Origin: Bacteroidia bacterium
GTDB taxonomy: Bacteria; Bacteroidota; Bacteroidia; Flavobacteriales; Flavobacteriaceae
Assembly (NCBI GenBank): GCA_030430385.1
Contig: JAUIFO010000010.1
Coordinates: 102,996-166,995 of the forward strand
Reading direction: 5' to 3'
Length of the DNA stretch: 64,000 nucleotides
The translations under genes and the position numbers were made by a program. Below the pieces are notes generated by a model. The model was not told the origin of the DNA. It worked only from the letters and a program-made list of their open reading frames with translations, and ran no database searches. Shown piece by piece: positions 18,915 through 28,127 of the stretch. Every line of letters starts with the position of its first letter. The stretch's first letter is position 1.

Positions 18915-19878
18915 TATTTCTGGAATTAAAGTTTTAAGTGCGTTATTAAAACAAGAAGGGTTTACTATCTATACATCGTCTTCAAAAAACAATAAAGTTT
19001 TAAGACTTATAGATATGGTATTTACCTGTTTTACAACCTGTAAAAAGGTAGATTACGTGCTCATCGATACCTACAGCACTCAAAATTTTTATTATGCTTT
19101 AGTTGTAAGTCAAATATGTAGATGGTTTAAAACAGATTATATCCCAATTTTACATGGTGGAAAATTGCCTGAACGATTAAAACAAAATCCTCAACTCTGT
19201 CATAAACTTTTTGCTAATGCCAAGTCGTGTGTAGCGCCTTCCAACTTTTTAAAAAAGGCTTTTGAAAGCTATGGTTATAGTAACATCATTCATATACCTA
19301 ATACCATTCAAATTGAAAATTATAATTTTAAAGAAAGAGATTATGAAAGTTTAAATATACTTTGGGTGAGATCTTTTTCAAAAATTTATAATCCTGAAAT
19401 GGCTGTTAGAGTGGTCTATAAATTAAAGCGAAGCTACCCTGAAGTAACTTTGTGTATGGTTGGTCCAGATGCCGATAATAGTAGAGTTCAAGTTGAAGAG
19501 TTGGCTCGCGATTTAGATGTTAATGTGACGTTTACAGGAAAACTTAAAAAAGCAGAATGGATCCGACTTTCCGAAGATTATAATGTATTCATTAATACAA
19601 CTAATTTTGACAATACACCACTTAGTCTTATTGAAGCGATGGCTTTAGGTCTACCTGTGGTTTCTACAAATGTTGGTGGAATTCCTTATTTAATTGAGGA
19701 TAAAAAACACGGACTTCTAGTTGCACAAAATGATGTAGATGCAATGGCGAATGCTATTACACATCTAATGGTAAATAAGACCGAAAGACAATTATTAGTT
19801 TCTAACGCGAGACAAAAGGTTGAGTCTTTTGATTGGAATTCTGTAAAAGATGTTTGGCTTAAATTATTAAGTAGCTAA
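18865..19878 (+). CDS. Glycosyltransferase family 4
   Basis: A 337-residue GT-B enzyme with MKNILYIGNNLSNKTSNISG at the start and NTTNFDNTPLSLIEAMALGL plus VVSTNVGGIPYLI in the nucleotide-sugar domain. The first Glu of the usual E-x7-E pair is replaced by Asp or Asn in the FDNTPLSLIE segment, as in some active GT4 subfamilies. The ATG at 18865 lies 50 bp inside the preceding ligase/polymerase gene in another frame; it is the natural start because the first beta-strand (NILYIGNN) begins there. It is the last plain glycosyltransferase in the locus. Confidence 0.86.
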   Translation: MKNILYIGNNLSNKTSNISGIKVLSALLKQEGFTIYTSSSKNNKVLRLIDMVFTCFTTCKKVDYVLIDTYSTQNFYYALVVSQICRWFKTDYIPILHGGKLPERLKQNPQLCHKLFANAKSCVAPSNFLKKAFESYGYSNIIHIPNTIQIENYNFKERDYESLNILWVRSFSKIYNPEMAVRVVYKLKRSYPEVTLCMVGPDADNSRVQVEELARDLDVNVTFTGKLKKAEWIRLSEDYNVFINTTNFDNTPLSLIEAMALGLPVVSTNVGGIPYLIEDKKHGLLVAQNDVDAMANAITHLMVNKTERQLLVSNARQKVESFDWNSVKDVWLKLLSS

Positions 19879-19929
19879 TTTATCTAGTTGATTTTAAGTT
19901 AGTATATTTATCACTTATTTAATTTTTAA

Positions 19930-21324
19930 ATGGGTAAGAAAAAGGACATACATTTTGAAATATCCGAAAGAAAAGTACTTCTGAGAATATTCGATATTTT
20001 ATTTGTATTTATGGGTCTTTATCTTCTTGAACTTGCCTTTTCATTTGATTATTTAACGGTAAATAGTACAAATGGTACAGCATTATTTGTCCTGATTTTA
20101 TACATATCCATCTTTGGAACCATTTTTGAAATTTACGACCTTCAAAAGTCAAATAAATTAGAAGTCACGTTCAGGAATATTGTTTTTACAGCATCTACAA
20201 CAGTTTTGTTTTATTTACTAACACCATTTTTCACACCTTTTTTACCCGAAAACAGACTTCAAATAGTATATTTCTATTTAACGATCATTGTGATGTTGTT
20301 CCTTTGGCGATTAGCCTACACAACGTTTATATCATCGCCTCGTTTTTACAAAAAAGTACTGCTTGTTGGTGAAATCTCTAACGTAGAGAATATCATAAAA
20401 CCGTTACGTGAAACAGATCCAAACTATAAGATTATAGGGTTTATTAATTGCGAACAAGAATCTGATGCACCAATTAAGTTTAAAGGATTAAAAGAGTTTC
20501 AACCTTCAGAGTTAATGAGTGTTATTGAAAAACATAAAATTTCTGAAGTATTAGTAGCAAGTTACGATTCGGAAACCATTACTCCTGAAATTTATCACGA
20601 TTTGATCAATCTGTTAGAGCACGGATTTACAATTCGTGAATATACTCAGGTTTATGAAGAATTAACCTATCGTGTGCCAATTCAATTTGTTGGTAAAGAC
20701 TTTTATAAATATTTTCCCTTTAGTAGAAGCAATCAAAATAAATTATACCTGTTTTTTCACAGACTCATTGATATCTTATTTTCTATAATTGGCCTGGTTG
20801 CTGGAATATTATTGCTTCCGTTTATTATCATCGGAAACTTAATTGCTAATAGAGGACCATTATTTTATACACAAGAGCGTGTTGGGAAAAATGGAAACAC
20901 ATTCAACATTCTCAAACTGCGAAGCATGATTGTTAATGCTGAAAAAGATGGTGTAAAATGGGCTGAAAAAAATGATAAACGTATCACTACTTTTGGAAAA
21001 TTCTTGAGAAGAACACGATTGGATGAAATCCCGCAATTCTTCAATGTATTAAAAGGTGATATGAGTATCATTGGTCCACGACCTGAACGACCATTTTTTG
21101 TAAACGAATTATCACGTGTTATTCCTTTTTATGAAACTAGACATATCATTAAACCAGGATTAACAGGATGGGCTCAGGTAAAAACAAGATATGGTGCTTC
21201 AGTAGATGATAGTCTTATAAAGCTTCAATATGATCTGTATTACATTAAACACAGAAGTATCTTTCTAGATTTAAATATTATAGTAAAAACCTTAAGTACA
21301 ATTCTGTATTATCGTGGTCAGTAG
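19930..21324 (+). CDS. Polyprenyl-phosphate sugar-1-phosphate transferase (WcaJ/exopolysaccharide priming type)
   Basis: The 464-residue protein has four or five N-terminal membrane segments, a Rossmann-like middle domain (VLLVGEISNVENIIKPL) and a C-terminal Bact_transf domain. That domain has GNTFNILKLRSM, RTRLDEIPQFFNVLKGDM and SIIGPRPERP, the catalytic blocks of the family. Such enzymes transfer a sugar phosphate from an NDP-sugar to undecaprenyl phosphate, so this should be the first step of the repeat unit made by this locus. It lies last in the cluster, 51 bp after the GT4 gene, and converges with lnt 6 bp away. Confidence 0.93.
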   Translation: MGKKKDIHFEISERKVLLRIFDILFVFMGLYLLELAFSFDYLTVNSTNGTALFVLILYISIFGTIFEIYDLQKSNKLEVTFRNIVFTASTTVLFYLLTPFFTPFLPENRLQIVYFYLTIIVMLFLWRLAYTTFISSPRFYKKVLLVGEISNVENIIKPLRETDPNYKIIGFINCEQESDAPIKFKGLKEFQPSELMSVIEKHKISEVLVASYDSETITPEIYHDLINLLEHGFTIREYTQVYEELTYRVPIQFVGKDFYKYFPFSRSNQNKLYLFFHRLIDILFSIIGLVAGILLLPFIIIGNLIANRGPLFYTQERVGKNGNTFNILKLRSMIVNAEKDGVKWAEKNDKRITTFGKFLRRTRLDEIPQFFNVLKGDMSIIGPRPERPFFVNELSRVIPFYETRHIIKPGLTGWAQVKTRYGASVDDSLIKLQYDLYYIKHRSIFLDLNIIVKTLSTILYYRGQ

Positions 21325-21330
21325 AAAGAC

Positions 21331-22923
21331 TCACAGAATTTGACGTTTCTTTCTGAAAAAACCAATTAAGAAGATAAAAATCAAGATAAAAAAACAGATT
21401 CTAGCAATGTAATCGCCAGCCATAGTGTAAAAGGTTAGCGCTTCATTGGTAACAACTTGACCTTCTAAAGCACCTTGTTTATTGTAGCCTAATTTTGAAG
21501 TGACATCACCTCGTGCATTGATGATTGCAGATATTCCTGTATTAGCACTTCTGGCAATATCTCTGCGTGTTTCAATAGCTCTAAGTCTTGCCAGACTTAA
21601 ATGTTGTTTGTGGCCTTGCGTGTCATTCCACCAAGCATCGTTTGTGATAATGGTTAGAAAATTAGCTTCATTTCTAATATAGCCTGTGACAAATTCACCA
21701 TAAACAGATTCATAACAAATAATTGGAGCCGCTTTAAACTTACCATTAGAAGCGGTAAACACACTTCTGTCTTCTTGTGTAGTCTTCATGGCAACAGTTC
21801 CTCCAAGATCTATCATAGCATCACCAATAATTGGTTTTAAGATACTTTGATACGGAAAGTTTTCAATGCCAACCACTAACTTCGATTTATGATAAAACTG
21901 AACTTGATCAATTGAATTCAATAACACAGCCGAATTGTAATCGTCATACCAAGTAGTCTCGTTATACTGATTGGTTTCTTTTCTTACTTGAGATTCATCT
22001 TTGATCACATCAATAAAAGACATTCCTGTTAAAAAATTAACCCTTGGATTTTTAGTAATGTATTGATTCAGCTGAGATTTAAGTAGTGAATTTTCAAATT
22101 GTCTGATCTTCACATTTTGAGCAAACACCGTTTCAGGAGCAATAATGAAATCTGTTTCTTCTGTGACCTTTGTATCTGAAAGCTCCGTTAATAACGTAAC
22201 CATCTTAAAGTTTGTAGTGTTATATTTTTCAGAATATGGATCAATATTAGGCTGAAGCAACACTACATTTACCTGATCTCCATCATGCTCATAATTCCAA
22301 TAGATAAACACCGAAATGAGTATTGGAATGACAATTAAACTTAGAAGCTTTAAGCCTTGAGTTTTTAAAAGGGCTTTTGATTTCGATTTTTGATAACTCA
22401 AAACAGATTTGAAAACAAGGACATTTGCTAACAATACCCAAAGTGTGCCACCAAAAGTTCCCGTGTATTCATACCATTGAATCCAAGTAACATGTTCTGA
22501 AAATCCATTTCCTAAATTCAGCCAAGGCCAGGAGAATTCCCATATAAGATGAAGCTTCTCAAAACTAATCCATAAAGTTACCAAGAACAGTAAGGCTCTG
22601 TTTTGTGAAGAACGCTTAGCGTATTTATGATAGATTAAAATGAGCGTTGCCATTAATGCCGAATTCACAAAAACCGCAAAGCAAGCTCCAAAAACACTAG
22701 CATAAACAAGCCAGCTGGTTGTAATGACATTCCAAATGAAAAAGGTGATGTACGCTAATCCGAATACTTTTAATCCTTTACGTTTGGTATTAGATTGTCT
22801 CAATTGAAATTCCGCAAGGAGTATCGGAACAAATGCAAAAAACAAGAATAATGGAAATCCGTAAGTTGGCCAACCAAAGGCAAACAACAATCCTGAAAAT
22901 ATGGCGAGTAGTATTCGATTCAC
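21331..22923 (-). CDS. lnt: Apolipoprotein N-acyltransferase
   Basis: A 530-residue membrane protein with about seven hydrophobic segments and a nitrilase-fold domain from about residue 218. The Glu-Lys-Cys triad is visible: E264 in IIAPETVF, K346 in YHKSKLVVG and C403 in APIICYESVYGE; E354 matches the fourth essential Glu. It adds the third acyl chain to lipoproteins in the inner membrane, fitting the many lipoproteins coded in this window. The gene overlaps the stop of the PorV/PorQ-like gene by one base, so the two are probably co-transcribed. Confidence 0.95.
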   Translation of the reverse strand: MNRILLAIFSGLLFAFGWPTYGFPLFLFFAFVPILLAEFQLRQSNTKRKGLKVFGLAYITFFIWNVITTSWLVYASVFGACFAVFVNSALMATLILIYHKYAKRSSQNRALLFLVTLWISFEKLHLIWEFSWPWLNLGNGFSEHVTWIQWYEYTGTFGGTLWVLLANVLVFKSVLSYQKSKSKALLKTQGLKLLSLIVIPILISVFIYWNYEHDGDQVNVVLLQPNIDPYSEKYNTTNFKMVTLLTELSDTKVTEETDFIIAPETVFAQNVKIRQFENSLLKSQLNQYITKNPRVNFLTGMSFIDVIKDESQVRKETNQYNETTWYDDYNSAVLLNSIDQVQFYHKSKLVVGIENFPYQSILKPIIGDAMIDLGGTVAMKTTQEDRSVFTASNGKFKAAPIICYESVYGEFVTGYIRNEANFLTIITNDAWWNDTQGHKQHLSLARLRAIETRRDIARSANTGISAIINARGDVTSKLGYNKQGALEGQVVTNEALTFYTMAGDYIARICFFILIFIFLIGFFRKKRQIL

Positions 22924-23999
22924 TATCTAAAGATACTAAAATCGAGTTTCAACGAAAAGACATTACTGTACAAGGCCACACTTTGATCTCCAATATCAGT
23001 AAAGGCATAATCTAATTGAATACCTCGATACTTGAAGCCGAGTCCTAAACTTGGCTGAAAGGTTAAGTCTTCGGAATTGTCGAGTTGTAATTCATTTTGA
23101 AAATTTCCAAGTCCGCCTCTCAAAAACACCAGATCTGTATAACCAAATTCAAAGCCTAAAGCAGGATTGATACTTGCAAAGGATGTCGAGATCAAGTCGT
23201 TGTTTTCTTCAAATCTTACATTTAGATCAACCGAAGCTAACAACGAATAATCATAATGAAACACCCATTTTTTAGAAGCTCCAATTTGTAATTTTGGAAT
23301 GGTAAACTCGGTTTTTTCAGGAACTGTTTGGTTTTGACCTTCAATAGCATTTTGAATGTCTTCTAATTTGTCTTCATCAAACGACCACGCATTAAACGTT
23401 GTGGTGATATCGCGAGCCATGATTCCAAATTTCCAATCGTTTTTATTTTCAAACTGCACACCTAAGTCGAGTCCGAATCCCCAGGAATTTGCAAAATCAC
23501 CAATAATACGTCTTACAACTTTTGCATTAACACCATAGCTCAATCCTGGAATAGGTAAGTTTCTGGCATAAGAAAAAGTAAGTGCATAATCTGCTGTAGA
23601 AAACTGACTTACACGATCGTAATTAATATTACCTTGATCGTCTATAAGTTGTGTGGTATCTAGGATGTCATCAACTCCAAAACGAATTAGTGAGACTGCA
23701 ATGGCGCTTCTGTCATCTAAAGGTTTAGCAAAAGCGATATAGTTGTAATTGGCAATGTTAGCAAAATAGCTTGAATACATCGCTGCTAATTGGTTGTCTT
23801 CTAATTGGACTAAACCAGCAGGATTCCAATATCCAGAATTTACATCTGCTGTATGAGATACAACAGCATTACTCATTCCTAAGGCAGCAGCATCAACACC
23901 AATATTTAAAAACTCGTTAGAGTATTTTCTGGTAGTTTGCGCAGAACCTAGCAATGTCATCAAAGTCAATACAATGAAAGTGTAATTCTTCAATAGCAA
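22923..23999 (-). CDS. PorV/PorQ-family outer-membrane beta-barrel protein (type IX secretion-related)
   Basis: This protein of 358 residues has a signal peptide (cleaved after about GSAQ) followed by NIGVDAAALGMSNAVVSHTA and NSGYWNPAGLVQL, the block that marks the PorV/PorQ group of FadL-like barrels in Bacteroidota. It ends with alternating polar/hydrophobic strands and a final Phe (KLDFSIFR). PorV shuttles type IX cargo at the outer membrane and PorQ is a related component; which role this copy has is not decided here. On the minus strand, CATCTTTG (24009-24016) upstream resembles the -7 promoter element. Confidence 0.78.
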   Translation of the reverse strand: MLLKNYTFIVLTLMTLLGSAQTTRKYSNEFLNIGVDAAALGMSNAVVSHTADVNSGYWNPAGLVQLEDNQLAAMYSSYFANIANYNYIAFAKPLDDRSAIAVSLIRFGVDDILDTTQLIDDQGNINYDRVSQFSTADYALTFSYARNLPIPGLSYGVNAKVVRRIIGDFANSWGFGLDLGVQFENKNDWKFGIMARDITTTFNAWSFDEDKLEDIQNAIEGQNQTVPEKTEFTIPKLQIGASKKWVFHYDYSLLASVDLNVRFEENNDLISTSFASINPALGFEFGYTDLVFLRGGLGNFQNELQLDNSEDLTFQPSLGLGFKYRGIQLDYAFTDIGDQSVALYSNVFSLKLDFSIFR

Positions 24000-24093
24000 A
24001 ATTTTTTACAAAGATGCACAATATTTTTATTCTATTAAACTGTAAATTAAGGTAGATATTGTACGCATCTTGTATAAGTCGAAAATAGTTTGC

Positions 24094-24101
24094 TATTTTT
24101 A
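24094..24101 (+). promoter_or_regulatory. Candidate -7 element for pssA
   Basis: TATTTTTA matches seven of the eight bases of the Bacteroidota TAnnTTTG element, 15 bp before the pssA ATG. A TTG at 24070-24072 lies about 21 bp upstream as a possible -33 element. The untranslated leader would be only a few bases. Confidence 0.4.
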
Positions 24102-24115
24102 CACAAATCTAAGGT

Positions 24116-24871
24116 ATGGCTGTAAAAAAATACATTCCTAATTTGGTGACGCTTCTTAATTTGCTCTGTGGATGCATAGCTGTAATCTTTTCTGTAAACA
24201 GTAGCTTTATTGCTGCTTCCATATTCGTTTTTTTAGGGATTTTCTTCGATTTTTTTGATGGACTTTTGGCGAGAAAGCTCAATGTGCAAAGTGACTTAGG
24301 AATTCAGTTGGATTCGTTGGCAGATATGGTGACTAGCGGACTAGTACCTGGTATCATTATGTTTAAGCTGATTTCTACGACTGTTGAAGCACCAGATTTT
24401 GCGACACAAAACGACTGGAACGCAATAATAGATTGGCAAGGACTACAATTTGCACCAATTGCTTTAATAGGATTTTGCATCACTTTAGCGTCTGCATACC
24501 GACTGGCTAAATTTAACATTGATGAAGATCAACAATCGTACTTTAAAGGCTTACCAACACCAGCAAATACATTGCTCATATTGTCTATTCCTTTAATTTT
24601 AGAATTTCAAAATAGCAAAACGATTACAGATGTGATTTTGAATACTTGGTTTTTAATACTGCTCACAATTCTGAGTTGTTATTTACTTAATTCTAAGGTT
24701 AAACTTTTTGCTTTAAAATTTAAAAATCTAGGGTTTAGTGATAATGCCTTTAGATATTTGCTAATCGGATTGAGTTTCGTTTTTATACTGTTGTTTAAAT
24801 TCATCGCAATCCCTTTAATAATAGCCTTATATATTTTCTTATCGTTAATAAAAAATACAATTACTAAATAA
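24116..24871 (+). CDS. pssA: CDP-diacylglycerol--serine O-phosphatidyltransferase
   Basis: The protein has 251 residues and carries the CDP-alcohol phosphatidyltransferase motif without a gap: D45, D48, G49, A52, R53, G62, D66 and D70 in the spacing D-x2-D-G-x2-A-R-x8-G-x3-D-x3-D. About seven further hydrophobic segments follow. The start VKKYIPNLVTLLNLLCG and the length fit the membrane-type PssA that makes phosphatidylserine, the precursor of phosphatidylethanolamine. A related enzyme with another alcohol is possible but less likely. terC follows after 9 bp on the same strand. Confidence 0.88.
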   Translation: MAVKKYIPNLVTLLNLLCGCIAVIFSVNSSFIAASIFVFLGIFFDFFDGLLARKLNVQSDLGIQLDSLADMVTSGLVPGIIMFKLISTTVEAPDFATQNDWNAIIDWQGLQFAPIALIGFCITLASAYRLAKFNIDEDQQSYFKGLPTPANTLLILSIPLILEFQNSKTITDVILNTWFLILLTILSCYLLNSKVKLFALKFKNLGFSDNAFRYLLIGLSFVFILLFKFIAIPLIIALYIFLSLIKNTITK

Positions 24872-24880
24872 TCAATTTAT

Positions 24881-25705
24881 ATGTTAGAAGTCATTTTTAC
24901 ATTAATAATGCTTGTAATGTTACAAGCTGTATTAGGATTTGATAATTTACTTTACATTTCTTTAGAATCTAAAAAAGCACCTTTAGACGATCAAAAACGT
25001 GTTAGAAAAGTTGGAATTCTTATCGCCATAGTACTCAGGATTGTATTGCTTTTTGTTCTGGTTTCAATCATTGAATTTTTTCAAGAACCGTTTGGGTTTT
25101 TAACGGGTAAGCTTGGTGGTGTTCTTGATTTTGCCTTTAATGGCCATAGTATTATTGTATTGATAGGAGGTGCGTTTATTATTTATACAGCCATTAAAGA
25201 GATTTGGCACATGATTGCTAAGCATGACCTTTCTGAAGATGTTGATGTTTCAAAAGGTAAAAAATCGTCTAACGCTGCAATTGTAAGTATTGTACTTATG
25301 AATTTAGTCTTTTCTTTTGATTCTATTTTAGCTGCAATTGGTTTAACTAGTGATATTGAAAATTCTACAACTGCCTTTATTGTAATGGCGATTGCTATTG
25401 TGTTAAGCGGTATTCTGATGCTTCTTTTAGCTGATCGAATTTCTGCATTTTTAGCTAAGAATAGAATGTACGAGGTTTTAGGATTGTTTATTCTATTTAT
25501 TGTTGGCATTATGTTAGTAACAGAAGGAGGTCATTTAGCACATTTGAAGATCTTCGGAAATGAGATCGTACCAATGAGCAAAACCACCTTCTATTTTGTA
25601 ATTGCAATTCTTGTTGTTACAGATATCGTTCAGGGGCGTTATCAGAAGAAGTTACTCGCTGAAGCTGAACAAAGTAAACAAAAAAGCAAGGATTTAAAAT
25701 CCTAA
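24881..25705 (+). CDS. TerC-family integral membrane protein
   Basis: A 274-residue protein with about seven membrane segments. LQAVLGFDNLLYISLESKKA and VLMNLVFSFDSILAAIGL carry the conserved acidic residues (D in FDN and FDS) of the TerC/Alx family. The family is linked to metal (manganese) efflux and to metalation of exported proteins, and some members to tellurite resistance. It is 9 bp after pssA and likely shares its transcript. The cytoplasmic tail is rich in Lys and Gln. The metal here is unknown. Confidence 0.85.
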   Translation: MLEVIFTLIMLVMLQAVLGFDNLLYISLESKKAPLDDQKRVRKVGILIAIVLRIVLLFVLVSIIEFFQEPFGFLTGKLGGVLDFAFNGHSIIVLIGGAFIIYTAIKEIWHMIAKHDLSEDVDVSKGKKSSNAAIVSIVLMNLVFSFDSILAAIGLTSDIENSTTAFIVMAIAIVLSGILMLLLADRISAFLAKNRMYEVLGLFILFIVGIMLVTEGGHLAHLKIFGNEIVPMSKTTFYFVIAILVVTDIVQGRYQKKLLAEAEQSKQKSKDLKS

Positions 25706-25722
25706 AACCATTAGTTACAATT

Positions 25723-25744
25723 GCACTATGTATTAAAATAGTGC
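25723..25744. terminator. Candidate bidirectional hairpin between terC and a small convergent gene
   Basis: GCACTAT (25723-25729) pairs with ATAGTGC (25738-25744) around an 8-base A/T-rich loop. Both flanks are A/T-rich but T-runs are short. It sits between two convergent stops, and the minus-strand stop lies in its loop. Confidence 0.45.
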
Positions 25745-26020
25745 ATTTAAAATGGTGAGCACAACAGACATTAAAATACTGGTTGCAAATGCTAAAGTTA
25801 TGATTTTTGGTTTTTGAACCGAAAGAATAGCAGCTAGTACATTTGTACAGCATACAGTAACAAGAAATACTTGTGCCATTTGTGAAAATGCATGACCATT
25901 TTGGAAAATATAGTACACAGCAACACCACCAAGACATGTTGAAACAATAATTGCTGAAGCAACGTAAAGCATAAGGTGGTTATTAATATCAGTACTGAAT
26001 CTTGAGTATAAAGCTTCCAT
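25733..26020 (-). CDS. Small membrane protein, function unknown
   Basis: A protein of 95 residues from the ATG at 26020 (MEALYSRFSTDINNHLMLYV), with three hydrophobic segments (about 20-40, 48-68, 75-93). I do not recognise the family. An ATG eight codons upstream (26044) is possible, but the promoter-like TAGCTTTG on the minus strand at 26047-26054 would start transcription at about 26040, which excludes that start. An overlapping minus-strand frame (25617-25937) is Cys-rich and lacks family features, so I take this frame as real. It stands alone between the lptB terminator and terC. Confidence 0.65.
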   Translation of the reverse strand: MEALYSRFSTDINNHLMLYVASAIIVSTCLGGVAVYYIFQNGHAFSQMAQVFLVTVCCTNVLAAILSVQKPKIITLAFATSILMSVVLTILNALF

Positions 26021-26046
26021 AGTTTGATTGTTTAAGTTTAACAATA

Positions 26047-26054
26047 CAAAGCTA
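26047..26054 (-). promoter_or_regulatory. Promoter -7 element of the small membrane protein gene
   Basis: Read on the minus strand this is TAGCTTTG, a full match to TAnnTTTG. It lies 26 bp before the ATG at 26020 and decides that start over the ATG at 26044. No clear -33 TTG is seen. Confidence 0.5.
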
Positions 26055-26070
26055 GGTTTAGCAGACTTCT

Positions 26071-26091
26071 AAAAAGATGACTTTTGTCATC
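26071..26091 (-). terminator. Intrinsic terminator of the kdsD-tatC-lptB operon
   Basis: On the minus strand GATGAC-AAAA-GTCATC forms a perfect 6-bp stem with a 4-base loop, followed at once by five T. It lies 38-58 bp after the lptB stop and separates that operon from the small membrane protein gene. Confidence 0.68.
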
Positions 26092-26128
26092 CTTCAATAA
26101 ACATGACTAAATTAAAAGGGAAAGAGAA

Positions 26129-26878
26129 TTAATTATCGAAATTGATTTTCTTCTTACGAAGCTCAAAATTCTGACCAAGGTATACTTTTCTTACCATCTC
26201 GTCGTTGGCTAACTCTTCAGGTTTTCCAGCTTTTAAAATGCTACCTTCAAACATCAAATACGTTCTATCAGTAATCGCTAAAGTTTCCTGAACATTATGG
26301 TCTGTAATAAGAATACCAATATTCTTTTTGGTCAATTGTGCTATAATACGTTGGATGTCTTCAACAGCAACAGGATCAACACCTGCAAAAGGTTCATCAA
26401 GTAAAATAAAATCAGGATCTGTAGCCAAAGCCCTTGCGATTTCAGTACGTCGACGCTCACCACCAGATAATAAGTCGCCTCTATTTTTTCTAATATGACC
26501 TAGACTAAACTCATCAATAAGAGATTCCATTTTATCATGCTGTTCTTTCTTACTTAGTTTAGTAAGCTGAAGTACACTTAAGATATTGTCTTCAATACTT
26601 AATTTTCTGAAAACTGAAGCTTCTTGAGCCAAGTAACCAATACCATTTTGTGCACGCTTGTACATTGGGTAATTGGTAATTTCAGTGTGGTCTAAAAAGA
26701 TATTTCCACCATTAGGTTTGATCAATCCAACAATCATATAAAACGATGTTGTTTTTCCTGCACCATTCGGACCTAAAAGACCAACAATTTCACCTTGGTT
26801 CACTTCCAAAGACACGTCTTTTACAACTTTTCTTCCGTTGTAAGACTTCATTAAATTATCGGCTTTCAGTGTTTTCAT
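26129..26878 (-). CDS. lptB: LPS export ABC transporter ATP-binding protein
   Basis: A 249-residue ATPase with Walker [15 protein letters not shown] (about 34-47), signature [17 protein letters not shown], Walker [14 protein letters not shown] and the H-loop [26 protein letters not shown] is the LptB-type Q-loop region. LptB powers LptFG to pull lipopolysaccharide out of the inner membrane. It is the last gene of an operon headed by kdsD, an enzyme of the KDO pathway for lipopolysaccharide, which supports the call. A clear terminator follows. Confidence 0.95.
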   Translation of the reverse strand: MKTLKADNLMKSYNGRKVVKDVSLEVNQGEIVGLLGPNGAGKTTSFYMIVGLIKPNGGNIFLDHTEITNYPMYKRAQNGIGYLAQEASVFRKLSIEDNILSVLQLTKLSKKEQHDKMESLIDEFSLGHIRKNRGDLLSGGERRRTEIARALATDPDFILLDEPFAGVDPVAVEDIQRIIAQLTKKNIGILITDHNVQETLAITDRTYLMFEGSILKAGKPEELANDEMVRKVYLGQNFELRKKKINFDN

Positions 26879-26939
26879 AAAAAAGAATAATGGCTAAAAT
26901 AGGAAAATCTAAATGACTCGTAAATGCTTTATTAAAAGT

Positions 26940-27287
26940 TTAACGCTTGCTTTCTAGAGCATCCCAATATTCATAGGCACGACGCAAATGCGGAATAACA
27001 ATGGTTCCGCCAACCAAAGTTGCAATACTTAAGGCTTCTACAACTTCTTCCTTTTTTAAGCCTTCGTTATAGCTGGATTCTAAATGGTATTTGACACAAT
27101 CATCACAACGAAGCACCATTGAAGCCACCAAACCTAGAAGTTCTTTGGTCTTTTTATCAAGAGCACCTTCGGTAAACGCATTGGTATCTAGATTAAAAAT
27201 ACGTTTTATCACTTTGTTGTTATCTTCTAGAATGGCATCATTCATTTTAGAGCGATACGCATTAAATTCAGAGACGATATTAGACAT
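26940..27287 (-). CDS. Carboxymuconolactone decarboxylase/AhpD-like protein
   Basis: A protein of 115 residues with the all-alpha CMD fold. VLRCDDCVKYHLESSYNEG carries the C61-x-x-C64 pair and H68 of the AhpD-like peroxidase-reductase group. YEYWDALESK closes the protein. Members with CxxC act as thiol-dependent oxidoreductases, rather than as true decarboxylases. It lies 6 bp from tatC and 61 bp before lptB in one operon. What it reduces is unknown. Confidence 0.85.
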   Translation of the reverse strand: MSNIVSEFNAYRSKMNDAILEDNNKVIKRIFNLDTNAFTEGALDKKTKELLGLVASMVLRCDDCVKYHLESSYNEGLKKEEVVEALSIATLVGGTIVIPHLRRAYEYWDALESKR

Positions 27288-27293
27288 GGGATT

Positions 27294-28127
27294 TTATGTT
27301 TTTGAAGCTCTTGCTTGTTTGCGAGCTTGATTTTTAACTACAATTTTAGAGATATAAATACTTACTTGGTAAAGTATTAAAATAGGAATTGCCACAATTA
27401 CTTGAGAAGCAATATCTGGCGGTGTAATAATAGCGGATAATACCAAAACAATCACGAGCGCAAATTTCCTGTATTTCTTTAAAGATTGAGGTGTGACTAC
27501 ACCAATTTTGGTTAAAAAATAAATGAGTACAGGTAATTCAAAAACAAGACCAGAAGCTAGAGCAGAAGACCTTACAATTGCTATATAAGAGCTTATGTCA
27601 AACTCATTAGAAACTTCAGGACTAATACTATAATTTGCCAAGAAATTAATCGATAATGGTGTTACAATATAATAACCAAACAGCACACCAATGAAAAACA
27701 AAATTGAGGTCACAAAAATAAATCCTCTTGAATACTTGCGCTCATTTTGATGTAATCCAGGACTAATAAAACTCCATAGTTGATAGATAACATATGGAAA
27801 AGCAAACACCAAACCAGCATAAATAGAGGTCCAAATATCTGCAGAGAACTGTCCAGCCATTGTTCTACTTTGAATCCTAAAAGGAAACTCAGTAGCACAA
27901 AATGAAGTATCTGTAATACCAATAGCTTGAGACGCTTTACACAACCATTTGTAAGTTGGAAAATCCATTCGTTTAGGCGCAAATATGATGTGCTCAAAAA
28001 TGAAATTACTAAAAACGAAAGCCACAGTAGCACAAATTAATATACCTACTACAATTCGTATTAAATGCCATCTTAATTCTTCAAGATGATCTAAAAATGA
28101 CATTTCATTTGGGTTAGGTTTTGCCAT
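27294..28127 (-). CDS. tatC: Twin-arginine translocase subunit TatC
   Basis: A 277-residue protein with six membrane segments. It opens with the family's cytoplasmic signature MSFLDHLEELRWHLIRI, where the Glu residues contact the Tat signal peptide. SFISPGLHQNERKY in the first cytoplasmic loop is another conserved block. The loop after the first membrane segment is longer than in E. coli TatC, as is common in Bacteroidota. TatC is the receptor for folded proteins carrying RR signal peptides. The gene overlaps kdsD by one base; tatA is not in this window. Confidence 0.95.
   Translation of the reverse strand: MAKPNPNEMSFLDHLEELRWHLIRIVVGILICATVAFVFSNFIFEHIIFAPKRMDFPTYKWLCKASQAIGITDTSFCATEFPFRIQSRTMAGQFSADIWTSIYAGLVFAFPYVIYQLWSFISPGLHQNERKYSRGFIFVTSILFFIGVLFGYYIVTPLSINFLANYSISPEVSNEFDISSYIAIVRSSALASGLVFELPVLIYFLTKIGVVTPQSLKKYRKFALVIVLVLSAIITPPDIASQVIVAIPILILYQVSIYISKIVVKNQARKQARASKT

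Noticed and set aside
21325..21360. Terminator between the priming transferase and lnt
   Set aside because: AGAAAGAC and GTTTCTTTCT pair only in part; the evidence is too weak to list.
25617..25937. Cys-rich open frame on the minus strand
   Set aside because: It overlaps the small membrane protein gene almost fully and has no family features; the other frame has clean membrane segments and a promoter.
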